Source of the DNA: Planctomycetaceae bacterium
GTDB taxonomy: Bacteria > Planctomycetota > Planctomycetia > Pirellulales > Pirellulaceae
DNA length: 8,303 nt
Direction: 5' to 3'
NCBI GenBank assembly: GCA_003455945.1
Contig: DMPQ01000248.1
Span: 2,339 to 10,641 of the forward strand
Below the pieces are notes generated by a model. It saw only the letters and a program-made list of their open reading frames with translations. It had not been told where the DNA came from and did no database searches. A program made the translations under genes and the position numbers. Position 1 is the first letter of the stretch. The number at the start of each line of letters is the position of its first letter. This document shows positions 1-6,078 of the stretch, in pieces.

Positions 1-283
1 GATCGCTCAGACGCTTCGCCGTCGCCAGGATCCGTCCCAGTTCGCTCGCCGCGCCGAGCTTCGCGTGTTCGGCGAGCAGACGCTCCGGCAGGTCCATGAA
101 GCCGGCATCGAGCGGCTGCTTGGCGGCGGGGACAGCTCCTCCCGAGCGGAACAACGGCAGATCGACCTCCAGCATCTCGCGCCGGATCTCGTCGAGTCGA
201 CCGCGCAGGGCTCCGAGCCCCTCGCGCGAGATCCCCTTCACGGGCAGGAAGCATCCTTCCAGGTCGAGCGTCAGCGATGCCAT
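1..283 (-). CDS. pgi: Probable glucose-6-phosphate isomerase, N-terminal 94 residues (partial)
   Basis: The minus strand is open from an ATG at 283-281 to the left edge, giving 94 codons of a protein that continues outside the window. Visible segments include LDLEGCFLPV near residues 6-15, a helix-like RLDEIRREMLEVDLPLF around 29-45, and KQPLDAGFMDLPERLLAEH at about 55-73. SELGRILATAKRLSD follows at about 80-94. This matches my recollection of the N-terminus of planctomycete glucose-6-phosphate isomerases, where the sugar-phosphate-binding GIGGS motif comes soon after; that motif would fall beyond the edge, so the call is a resemblance. The enzyme interconverts glucose-6-phosphate and fructose-6-phosphate in the cytoplasm. 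The start is supported by a GGAG Shine-Dalgarno (complement of 293-296) nine bases upstream. It is divergent from the phosphoglycerate mutase gene, a second glycolytic enzyme, which mildly supports the call. It could instead be another protein with a similar N-terminus. Confidence 0.62.
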   Translation of the reverse strand, partial: MASLTLDLEGCFLPVKGISREGLGALRGRLDEIRREMLEVDLPLFRSGGAVPAAKQPLDAGFMDLPERLLAEHAKLGAASELGRILATAKRLSD

Positions 284-587
284 CTCGGTCGTCTCCGGTA
301 AGAGGCGGAGCCACCCGGCCGCCGCCAGCCCCTCACGATACCGAAGTCGCCCCGAGGCGGGTACCGGCCGCGCCGGCGGCAGATCGCTCCGGCCGTCCGC
401 CGACCGCTGCGGTCAGGCTGCCGCGTCGTCAAGTCGCCCCCTTCGCATCGTCACGACCACGCCCCTGCTGCCTCCTTGGAGGCGATGGTCGCGAGCGGTA
501 GCCTAACGCGGGCTAAGGCAAACGCTTCGGGACGCCGGTCGACTTGCGACCCCTCCCCTCCCCTTTCCAACTCTCGCGGACCCGACG
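284..587. promoter_or_regulatory. Divergent intergenic region between pgi-like gene and apgM
   Basis: This 304-bp spacer separates two divergent genes and must hold both promoters unless transcription enters from outside. I see no coding gene in it. It contains several short dyads: CCGGC/GCCGG at 364-376, GACCGC/GCGGTC around a single T at 402-414, GCCTCC/GGAGGC at 470-483 and TAGCC/GGCTA at 499-515. Such dyads are common by chance in GC-rich DNA. A very weak plus-strand promoter candidate is TTGGAG (476-481) and TAGCCT (499-504), with exact 17-bp spacing but only three of six consensus matches in each box. A C-rich tract at 550-568 lies just before apgM. No confident minus-strand promoter was found. 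Confidence 0.4.
550..568 (+). other. C-rich tract (three CCCC runs) in the apgM leader
   Basis: Three CCCC runs separated by single T residues (550-553, 555-558, 560-563) are followed by TTTCC, ending 19 bases before the apgM start codon. On the minus strand this reads as three GGGG runs plus a flanking GG, which could support only a two-tier or intermolecular quadruplex. It occupies the area just upstream of where a Shine-Dalgarno would sit, and none is seen. Whether it does anything is unknown. Confidence 0.5.
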
Positions 588-1793
588 ATGGACATTCACG
601 CGCTGACTCGCGAACTGCAGCAGAAGAACGACTCGAAGATCGTGATGCTCGTCGCCGACGGTCTCGGCGGGTTGCCGATGAGTCCGCACGGCAAGACCGA
701 ACTCGAAACGGCGATCACGCCCAACCTCGATCGCCTGGCTTCGATCGGCGTGCAGGGGGCGAGCATTCCGGTCATTCCGGGAATCGCCCCCGGCAGCGGA
801 CCGGGGCACTTGGGGTTGTTCGGCTACGATCCGCTCGAGTACGTCATCGGGCGCGGAGCGCTCGAGGCGACCGGCATCGGCTTCGAACTGCTCGACGGTG
901 ACGTCGCGGTGCGAGGCAACTACTGCACGCTCGATGCTCAAGGCAAGATCTCGGATCGCCGCGCAGGACGCATCCCGTCCGAAGAGAGTGCGCCACTCGC
1001 CAAGGTGATCGAGAAGGTGTCGATTCCCGGCGTGCAGGTCTTCGTCGAACCGGTGAAGGAACATCGCTTCGTCGTCGTCTTCCGCGGCGCCGGCCTGGGA
1101 GGCAACGTCAAGGATACCGACCCGCAGCAGACCGGCGTCGCGCCGCTGAAGCCGGTGGCGGTCGATGCCGCGAGCGCCCGAACGGCCGAGGTCGCCGCCG
1201 AGTTCGTTCGCCAGGCGACGGCGCTGCTGGCCGATCAGAAGAAGGCGAACGGACTGACGCTGCGAGGCTTCTCGGCCAAGCCGAGCCTGCCGAGCTACCA
1301 GGAGGTCTACGGGCTGCGGGCCGCGGCGATCGCCGTCTATCCGATGTACAAGGGACTCGCGCGACTGGTCGGCATGGACATCGTCGGCAAGGCGCAGACG
1401 CTCGCCGAGCAGGTCGACACGCTCGCGAAGGTCTGGAACGACTACGACTTCTTCTTCCTGCACTTCAAGTACACCGACAGCACGGGCGAGGACGGGAACT
1501 TCGACGCGAAGGTGGCGCGGATCGAGGAACTCGACGCGGCGCTGCCGAAGATCGAGGCGTTGCATCCTCAGGTGCTGATCGTCACCGGCGACCACAGCAC
1601 GCCGAGCTACCTGAAGAGTCACAGTTGGCATCCGGTGCCGACGCTGCTGGTCAGCGATTGTTGCCGCCCGGACCCGCACACGACCTTCGGCGAGAACACC
1701 TGCATCACCGGAGGACTCGGTCAGTTCCAGGCCAAGTTCCTGATGACGCTGGCGCTCGCCAATGCCGGTCGACTCGGCAAGTACGGAGCCTGA
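588..1793 (+). CDS. apgM: 2,3-bisphosphoglycerate-independent phosphoglycerate mutase, archaeal (ApgM) type
   Basis: This 401-residue protein interconverts 3- and 2-phosphoglycerate in glycolysis/gluconeogenesis without a 2,3-BPG cofactor. It belongs to the alkaline phosphatase superfamily and needs divalent metals. Visible motifs are KIVMLVADGLGG (17-28, metal ligand D24) and PGSGPGHLGLFGYDP (68-82), in which S70 is the expected phosphoserine nucleophile. They continue with GRGALEATG (88-96), FKYTDSTGEDGNF (293-305), TGDHSTPS (333-340, ligands D335/H336) and SHSWHPVP (344-351, ligand H348). Length is near 400, normal for ApgM rather than the roughly 510-residue GpmI. The second ligand site usually reads D-x-x-G-H; here it is D297-S-T-G-E301, so a histidine is replaced by glutamate, as I recall for a bacterial subgroup. 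The ATG at 588 fits the subgroup's N-terminal extension before the VADG strand, but no Shine-Dalgarno is visible upstream, where the DNA is pyrimidine-rich. The next gene lies 133 bp downstream. Confidence 0.93.
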   Translation: MDIHALTRELQQKNDSKIVMLVADGLGGLPMSPHGKTELETAITPNLDRLASIGVQGASIPVIPGIAPGSGPGHLGLFGYDPLEYVIGRGALEATGIGFELLDGDVAVRGNYCTLDAQGKISDRRAGRIPSEESAPLAKVIEKVSIPGVQVFVEPVKEHRFVVVFRGAGLGGNVKDTDPQQTGVAPLKPVAVDAASARTAEVAAEFVRQATALLADQKKANGLTLRGFSAKPSLPSYQEVYGLRAAAIAVYPMYKGLARLVGMDIVGKAQTLAEQVDTLAKVWNDYDFFFLHFKYTDSTGEDGNFDAKVARIEELDAALPKIEALHPQVLIVTGDHSTPSYLKSHSWHPVPTLLVSDCCRPDPHTTFGENTCITGGLGQFQAKFLMTLALANAGRLGKYGA

Positions 1794-1806
1794 GACGGAA
1801 CGAGTC

Positions 1807-1823
1807 GCGTTCGTCCGGAACGC
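1807..1823 (+). terminator. Hairpin after apgM, possible terminator without T tract
   Basis: GCGTTC (1807-1812) and GAACGC (1818-1823) form a perfect 6-bp stem with a 5-nt GTCCG loop, starting 14 bases after the apgM stop codon. The following bases are CCCCGGG rather than a T run, so it is not a canonical intrinsic terminator. It could stabilise the apgM transcript 3' end or be chance. Its position between the apgM stop and the TATACT box favours a transcription-unit boundary. Confidence 0.35.
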
Positions 1824-1840
1824 CCCGGGTTCGCGCCGAC

Positions 1841-1846
1841 TATACT
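1841..1846 (+). promoter_or_regulatory. Candidate -10 box (TATACT) upstream of M14 peptidase gene
   Basis: TATACT matches the bacterial housekeeping -10 consensus at five of six positions and stands out in a GC-rich intergenic sequence. It lies 80 bases before the chosen start codon of the peptidase gene. No recognisable -35 box is present at 16-18 bp upstream, so the promoter call rests on the -10 alone. Confidence 0.35.
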
Positions 1847-1911
1847 CCGATGAACCGCTCCTCGATCGGGCTCGCTGTCCGATCGGGAGCGATTCCGGAG
1901 CTGTCGTCCGC

Positions 1912-1916
1912 GAGGT
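1912..1916 (+). promoter_or_regulatory. Ribosome binding site deciding the M14 peptidase start
   Basis: GAGGT lies 10 bases before the ATG at 1927. It supports this start over the open-frame beginning at 1762 (inside apgM) and over the internal ATG at 1981. The 1981 start would remove the arginine-rich n-region of the signal peptide. Confidence 0.6.
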
Positions 1917-1926
1917 AGTCGATCCG

Positions 1927-4608
1927 ATGACCGTCCTGACTCCGTCCGCTTCTCGTCCGATCTCTCGGCGTCGATCGGCGATGTCGCTCGCCGCGCCCCT
2001 AATTCTCCTAACGCTGCTGACGCTCGCTGCGGTGCCCCCGATCGGCTCGCTCGCGGCCCAGGACGGCGGTCCGAATGCGAACGTCGCCGAAGCCGATCGG
2101 CTCCTCCTGCCGCCGGCCTGGCGCGACGTTCCTCTGCGCGACGATCTCCCCTCCCCGTCGTCGTTCGGCGGCTTCGAGTTCGGCTCGCGGTTGTGGCAGC
2201 ATCACGAACTGGTCGCCTACTTCCGGATGCTCGACGAGCGGAGCGAGCGGGCGTCGTGGGAGCCGTACGCGACCAGTCATCAGCGCCGACCGCTGGGGCA
2301 TCTGACGATCACCGCCGCCGCGAATCGCGAGCGTCTCGACGAGATCCGCGCCGCTCATCGCGGGCTGACCGATCCCGAGCGTTCGTCGGCGATCGAGATC
2401 GACCGCCTGCCCGCGATCGTCGTCGCCGGGTACGGGGTGCATGGGGACGAGCCGAGTGCATCGCATGCTGCGGCGGTCGTCGCCTGGTTCCTGTGCGCTG
2501 CGCAGGACAGTCGGATCGATTCGTGGCTCGACGAGCTCGTGCTCCGCGTCGATCCGTGTCTGAACCCGGACGGCTTCGAACGCTTCTCGTCCTGGTCGAA
2601 CGAGTACGCGGGAGCGAACCCCAGCGACGAGCCATGGCATCGCGAGCATCGTCAGGGCTGGCCCGGCGGTCGGACCAATGCGTATTGGTTCGATCTGAAT
2701 CGCGACTGGATGCCGCTGGTGCATCCCGAGTCGCGGGGGCGACTGAGCGAGTTCCGCGCTTGGCGACCGGTCCTGACGCTCGACTTCCATGAAATGGGGA
2801 CCGACTCGACCTACTTCTTCCAACCCGGCGAGCCGAAGCGGTCACATCCTCGCTCCCCGCTCGGCACGCGCGAGCTGACGGCGCGGTTGGCGGAGTTTCA
2901 CGCGGCGGCGCTCGATCGGATGGGGACTCGCTACTTCACCGAAGAACGCTTCGACGACTTCTACCCGGGCAAGGGCTCGACCTATCCCGATCTTTCCGGA
3001 GCGGTCGGCATCCTGTTCGAACAGTCGAGCGCTCGCGGGGTACGTCAGACCGGAACGCGCGGGACGCGCACGCTCCGCTCGACCGTCCGCAATCAGGTGG
3101 CGACGAGCTTCTCGAGTTTCGAGGGGAGCGTGGCGCTGCGGACCGAGCTGCTGGAGAATCTGCGGCGCTCGTATCGCGAGGCCGATCAGGCGGCTCGCGT
3201 CGATCCGCTCGCCGCCTATGCGTTCGCGGCGCCGAAGGACGGCGGGCGTTTGGACCGTTTCGCGGAACTGCTCGCTCGTCACGACATCGTCTCACGCCGC
3301 CTGATCGAGGCGACCGAGGTCGAGCGGATGGACGGATCGCGGTCGACGTTGCCGGCCGGCACGCTGATCGTCGATGCTCGGCAGCGCGAGAGCCGTCTGC
3401 TGCGAGCGATATTCGATCGGCCGACCGACTTCGAGGAGAACGCGTTCTACGACGTGTCGGCCTGGAGTCTGCCGCTGGCGTTCGATCTCGATCAGACCGA
3501 GCTGGCGGCGATGCCGAGCGACGATCGACTGGGCGAGGCGCTCGAGTGGGAGCGGCCCGGAGTCGCCGACGGACCGGCGATCGCGTATGTCGTCAGCTGG
3601 TCCCCTGCCGAGGCTCCGGCCGAACTGGTCCGTCTGGCGCGAGCCGGAATCCAGGTGCATGCGGCGAGCGAAGCATTCGTGACCGAGATCGACGGCGAGA
3701 CGCGTCGCTTCGAGCCCGGTGCGCTGGCGGTCTTTCCGGAATCGGATCTCGAAACCGGCAACGTCGACGACGCGACGCTGCGCCAGGTGCTGGCCGCTTC
3801 CCCGGTACTGCGCTGGGAGGGAGTTCGATCGGGGATCACGAGCGAAGGGATCGATTTCGGGAGTGGGTCGTGGCTCCCCGTTCCGGCTCCGCGGATCGCC
3901 GTGCTGATCGGTGACGGAGTCGATCGTTATGCGGCCGGCGCGGTCCGGCATCGTCTGGATCTCGAACTCGGAACGGCGGCGACGCTGATCGATGTCGGCG
4001 ATCTCGCCGGAGCGGCTCGGGAGTCGTGGACCGCGATCGTCGTCGCCGGAGGCTCGCCGTCGATCGACGCTGCCGGAATCGCGGCGCTCGAGGGGTGGAT
4101 CGAGCGAGGCGGGACGCTGGTCGTACTCGGTGATGCCTGCGGTTGGGGAGCGGCTCGCAATTGGTTCGGTCTGATGCCGGCGCCGACGGCCTCCGGAACA
4201 GCGTCGAACCCGGAGCGTCGACCGTACGCCGAAGCGGACGACGATCGGGCGCTCGAACGGATCGCCGGAGCGATCGTGGCGTCGGAGATCGATCTGACGC
4301 ATCCGATCGGCTGGGGACTTGCGGACCCTCACGTGCCGGTCTTTCGCGATCATGCCCTGATGCTCGCGCGATCGGCCTCGGCTTACGCGACTCCCGGAGT
4401 CTACGACTCCGAGGCGGTGCTGGCCGGGTATGTCTCGCCGCGTCAGCGGGAGCGATTCGCCGACGCCGCGTCGATCGTCGTCGCCTCGCGCGGCCGAGGC
4501 CGGATCGTGGCGATCGCCGAGCAGCCGGTCTACCGAGGCTTCTTTCACGGCTCGGCACGGCTGTTCGACAACGCGGTCCTGTTCGGCCCGCTGATCGAGA
4601 ATCGCTGA
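1927..4608 (+). CDS. Exported M14-family zinc carboxypeptidase with C-terminal amidotransferase-like region
   Basis: This is an 893-residue predicted secreted metallopeptidase. The N-terminus has an arginine-rich n-region (ISRRRS, about 12-17), a hydrophobic stretch (about 19-40) and a plausible Sec cleavage site near SLA|AQD (about residue 44). No lipobox cysteine is seen. The M14 catalytic domain covers about residues 75-400. It shows YGVHGDEPS with zinc ligands H172 and E175, LNPDGFER (212-219), FDLNRDW (255-261, substrate-binding N258/R259) and TLDFHEMG with zinc ligand H288. GILFEQSS carries the likely catalytic glutamate, E365. All expected active-site residues are present, so it should be active on peptide C-termini or peptidoglycan-like peptides; the substrate cannot be read from sequence. 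After a middle region of unclear fold, residues about 655-750 (RIAVLIGDG, then LEGWIERGGTLVVLGDACGWG) resemble the class I glutamine-amidotransferase-like fold found at the C-terminus of large bacterial M14 proteins. It probably acts in the periplasm or outside the cell. It stands alone between metabolic and RNA-decay genes. Confidence 0.87.
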   Translation: MTVLTPSASRPISRRRSAMSLAAPLILLTLLTLAAVPPIGSLAAQDGGPNANVAEADRLLLPPAWRDVPLRDDLPSPSSFGGFEFGSRLWQHHELVAYFRMLDERSERASWEPYATSHQRRPLGHLTITAAANRERLDEIRAAHRGLTDPERSSAIEIDRLPAIVVAGYGVHGDEPSASHAAAVVAWFLCAAQDSRIDSWLDELVLRVDPCLNPDGFERFSSWSNEYAGANPSDEPWHREHRQGWPGGRTNAYWFDLNRDWMPLVHPESRGRLSEFRAWRPVLTLDFHEMGTDSTYFFQPGEPKRSHPRSPLGTRELTARLAEFHAAALDRMGTRYFTEERFDDFYPGKGSTYPDLSGAVGILFEQSSARGVRQTGTRGTRTLRSTVRNQVATSFSSFEGSVALRTELLENLRRSYREADQAARVDPLAAYAFAAPKDGGRLDRFAELLARHDIVSRRLIEATEVERMDGSRSTLPAGTLIVDARQRESRLLRAIFDRPTDFEENAFYDVSAWSLPLAFDLDQTELAAMPSDDRLGEALEWERPGVADGPAIAYVVSWSPAEAPAELVRLARAGIQVHAASEAFVTEIDGETRRFEPGALAVFPESDLETGNVDDATLRQVLAASPVLRWEGVRSGITSEGIDFGSGSWLPVPAPRIAVLIGDGVDRYAAGAVRHRLDLELGTAATLIDVGDLAGAARESWTAIVVAGGSPSIDAAGIAALEGWIERGGTLVVLGDACGWGAARNWFGLMPAPTASGTASNPERRPYAEADDDRALERIAGAIVASEIDLTHPIGWGLADPHVPVFRDHALMLARSASAYATPGVYDSEAVLAGYVSPRQRERFADAASIVVASRGRGRIVAIAEQPVYRGFFHGSARLFDNAVLFGPLIENR

Positions 4609-4613
4609 GCGAA

Positions 4614-4637
4614 CCGGTCGGTCGGCCGGTCGGTCGA
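4614..4637 (+). repeat. 12-bp tandem duplication after the peptidase gene
   Basis: CCGGTCGGTCGG (4614-4625) is followed directly by CCGGTCGGTCGA (4626-4637), 11 of 12 identical and itself built of GGTC units. It begins five bases after the peptidase stop codon. A 5-bp ACCGG/CCGGT stem (4613-4617 with 4626-4630) can form here, but there is no T tract, so it is at best a weak terminator candidate. Confidence 0.55.
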
Positions 4638-4671
4638 CGGGCTGCGCCGGCAACTCCCCAGGCCGAAGCGC

Positions 4672-4688
4672 TCGCGATAGAATCGCGA
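4672..4688 (+). promoter_or_regulatory. Candidate -10 box (TAGAAT) inside a perfect inverted repeat, upstream of the YhaM-like gene
   Basis: TCGCGAT (4672-4678) and ATCGCGA (4682-4688) are perfect 7-bp arms around AGA. The centre contains TAGAAT (4678-4683), five of six matches to the -10 consensus, 86 bases before the start codon at 4770. A -35 at the 17-bp position (4655-4660, TCCCCA) matches only three of six. The dyad could be an operator overlapping the promoter, a leader hairpin, or coincidence in DNA rich in GATCG/CGAT words. Confidence 0.35.
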
Positions 4689-4769
4689 CTGACCTCTCGC
4701 GCTTCGCCGAACCCCCGCTTCGGCCGCGACGGCCTCGGTCGAATCGATCCGCAGGAAGACGGCGACGGC

Positions 4770-5741
4770 ATGGCGAAACGCTACGTGAATCAGTTGGTCG
4801 AAAAGGAAGCGGTCGACGAGGTCTTTCTGGTCAACGAGAAGCAGCTCCGGTCGAACCGCAGCGGCAACCTCTACCTGCAACTCCGCCTGGCCGATCGGAC
4901 CGGCTCGTTCACCGGGATGCTCTGGAACGCCAACGAGAAGATCGCGGCGACGTTCGGCGGAGGCGACTATGTCCGGATCCAGGGGACGAGTCAGTTCTAC
5001 AACGGCCAGCTCCAGGTGATCCTGACGCGCGTCGTCAAGGTCGAGGCGGCGGAGGTCGATCCGACCGACTTCGTGGTCCTGGGAACCGAGGAGCTCGACG
5101 CGCTGATCGCGAAGCTGCGCGAACGGATCGCGGCGATTCGCGATGTCCACCTGAGATCGCTCGGCGAAGTGCTGTTGGCGGACGAGACGCTGATCGGCAA
5201 GCTGCGGACCGCTCCGGCCGGCATCAAGAACCATCACGCCTATCGAGGCGGCTTGCTGGAGCATGTCGTGTCGGTGATCGGCCTGGCCGATCGGACGGCC
5301 GATCATTACCCGCGGCTGGACCGCGACCTGCTGATGATCGGGGCGTTGTGGCACGATCTCGGCAAGCTCGACGAGCTGACCTACGACCGCGAGCTCGGCT
5401 ACAGCGAAGCGGGGCAGCTGTTGGGGCACGTCGTGATCGGCGTCCGGATGCTGGACGAACGGCTGCCGGCCGCGGCACAGCGTTCGGGGATGGAATTTCC
5501 GGAAACGCTCGCGAACCGGATCCGCCATCTGATCCTCAGTCATCATGGCGAATACGAGTTCGGAAGCCCGAAGCTGCCGATGATGCCCGAGGCGATGGCG
5601 CTCCATCTGATCGACAACCTGGACGCCAAGCTGCATCACTTCTTTCAGCTGATCGACGAGGATCCGAATCCCGAAAGCCCCTGGACCGCCTATCAGCCGG
5701 CCCTCGGCCGAAAGATCTACAAGGGGACCGCAGCGGGCTGA
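4770..5741 (+). CDS. yhaM: YhaM-like 3'-5' exoribonuclease (OB fold + HD domain)
   Basis: This 323-residue cytoplasmic nuclease is close in length to Bacillus YhaM (about 314). An N-terminal OB-fold nucleic-acid-binding region covers about residues 1-95 (NLYLQLRLADRTGSFTGMLW at 33-52, then YVRIQGTSQFYNGQLQV at 67-83). After a helical linker comes a metal-dependent HD phosphohydrolase domain. Its visible residues are NHHAYRGGLLEH (154-165), the HD pair H195-D196 in LWHDLGKLDE, H220 in LLGHVVIG, LSHHGEYEFGSP (256-267) and D282 in LIDNLDAK. This arrangement defines the YhaM family, which degrades RNA (and single-stranded DNA in vitro) from the 3' end. The ATG at 4770 follows AGGAA at 4753-4757 and gives the family's usual N-terminus; the frame stays open upstream into the peptidase gene, but only as a shadow. 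RNase R, another 3'-5' exonuclease, is encoded next. A role in mRNA turnover is inferred from family and context. Confidence 0.88.
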   Translation: MAKRYVNQLVEKEAVDEVFLVNEKQLRSNRSGNLYLQLRLADRTGSFTGMLWNANEKIAATFGGGDYVRIQGTSQFYNGQLQVILTRVVKVEAAEVDPTDFVVLGTEELDALIAKLRERIAAIRDVHLRSLGEVLLADETLIGKLRTAPAGIKNHHAYRGGLLEHVVSVIGLADRTADHYPRLDRDLLMIGALWHDLGKLDELTYDRELGYSEAGQLLGHVVIGVRMLDERLPAAAQRSGMEFPETLANRIRHLILSHHGEYEFGSPKLPMMPEAMALHLIDNLDAKLHHFFQLIDEDPNPESPWTAYQPALGRKIYKGTAAG

Positions 5742-5803
5742 GAACCGTTCGGCGAGCGCAGACGCGGGGGTCGATCCCGGTCATGATGCAGGGGTGGTCG
5801 GCT

Positions 5804-5824
5804 CCGGCAGGTAGACCTTGCCGG
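5804..5824 (+). terminator. Hairpin downstream of the YhaM-like gene, possible terminator or leader structure
   Basis: CCGGCA (5804-5809) and TGCCGG (5819-5824) form a perfect 6-bp stem around a 9-nt loop whose GGT and ACC may pair further. It starts 63 bases after the stop codon. No T tract follows (GAAGCC), so intrinsic termination is doubtful. It shares sequence with the element at 5936-5962. Confidence 0.35.
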
Positions 5825-5935
5825 GAAGCCTCGACGATCACGGGGCGGACCGATTCGGACGCGAGGTTCCGCGGCGAACGCGCCTCGGGAGCCGTCACGC
5901 TCTCCGGCGTCGGACCGCCTCGATCGGCGAATCGT

Positions 5936-5962
5936 GTCGGTCGTCCGGCAGGACCTTCCGAC
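5936..5962 (+). repeat. Second stem-loop element, imperfect copy of the one at 5797-5825
   Basis: An outer 5-bp stem GTCGG/CCGAC (5936-5940 with 5958-5962) encloses an inner 4-bp stem GTCC/GGAC (5943-5946 with 5951-5954) capped by GGCA. Compared with 5797-5825 it shares GTCGG, TCCGGCAGG, ACCTT and CCG in the same order, with small indels between them. It lies 116 bases before the rnr start codon. Confidence 0.4.
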
Positions 5963-6068
5963 TCGCATCGCCACGAAACCGCCGGCGCGCACCGACAGGA
6001 TCGGCGCGCCGCGAACGTCGTTCCCTGCGAGACCGCACTCCGGGTGCGTCTCGGTCCGTTCAAGTCCG

Positions 6069-6073
6069 AAGGA
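6069..6073 (+). promoter_or_regulatory. Ribosome binding site of rnr
   Basis: AAGGA lies five bases before the ATG at 6079, with GAAGGAA around it. It is the clearest Shine-Dalgarno in the window. It fixes the rnr start, and the frame upstream of it carries nothing resembling RNase R. Confidence 0.65.
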
Positions 6074-6078
6074 AACTC

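Larger units (their letters stand above)
5742..6078 (+). other. 337-bp non-coding spacer / probable rnr leader
   Basis: No gene is recognisable in either strand. Frames are open here only because of high GC; they lack ribosome-binding sites and family resemblance. The stretch holds two related stem-loop elements (5797-5825 and 5936-5962) and the palindrome CGGCGCGCCG near 6003. No convincing -35/-10 pair was found, so the rnr promoter position is undetermined. A ribosome binding site for rnr closes the region. Confidence 0.45.

Noticed and set aside
65..506. Overlapping plus-strand frames at the left end
   Set aside because: The minus-strand frame gives coherent protein with an SD and Pgi-like segments; the plus-strand translations are Arg/Ser/Pro-rich shadows.
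550..568. A minus-strand G-quadruplex at the C-rich tract
   Set aside because: Only three runs of four G plus a GG are present, so the standard four-run motif is not met; kept only as a composition feature.
476..901. A 141-codon plus-strand frame starting in the divergent spacer and overlapping apgM, with an ATG just after GGAGG at 478-482
   Set aside because: The SD-to-ATG spacing is only two bases, the translation is low-complexity and it overlaps apgM out of frame. It is not a plausible protein or leader peptide.
513..1679. A 388-codon minus-strand frame opposite apgM
   Set aside because: Shadow of apgM; composition is rich in Arg, Asp and Gln with no domain-like pattern.
1850..1918. A 22-codon ORF just upstream of the peptidase gene, considered as a leader peptide
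   Set aside because: No ribosome-binding site precedes it, and if TATACT at 1841-1846 is the -10, transcription would begin at or after its start codon.
3292..4653. A 453-codon minus-strand frame opposite the peptidase gene
   Set aside because: Shadow of the M14 gene; arginine-rich translation with no recognisable motifs.
4545..5639. A 364-codon minus-strand frame opposite the YhaM-like gene
   Set aside because: Antisense to well-supported OB-HD coding sequence; no independent evidence.
5783..6078. A possible small gene from ATG-ATG at 5783/5786 in the yhaM-rnr spacer
   Set aside because: No SD, no stop until 6526 deep inside rnr, and a composition typical of out-of-frame GC-rich DNA.
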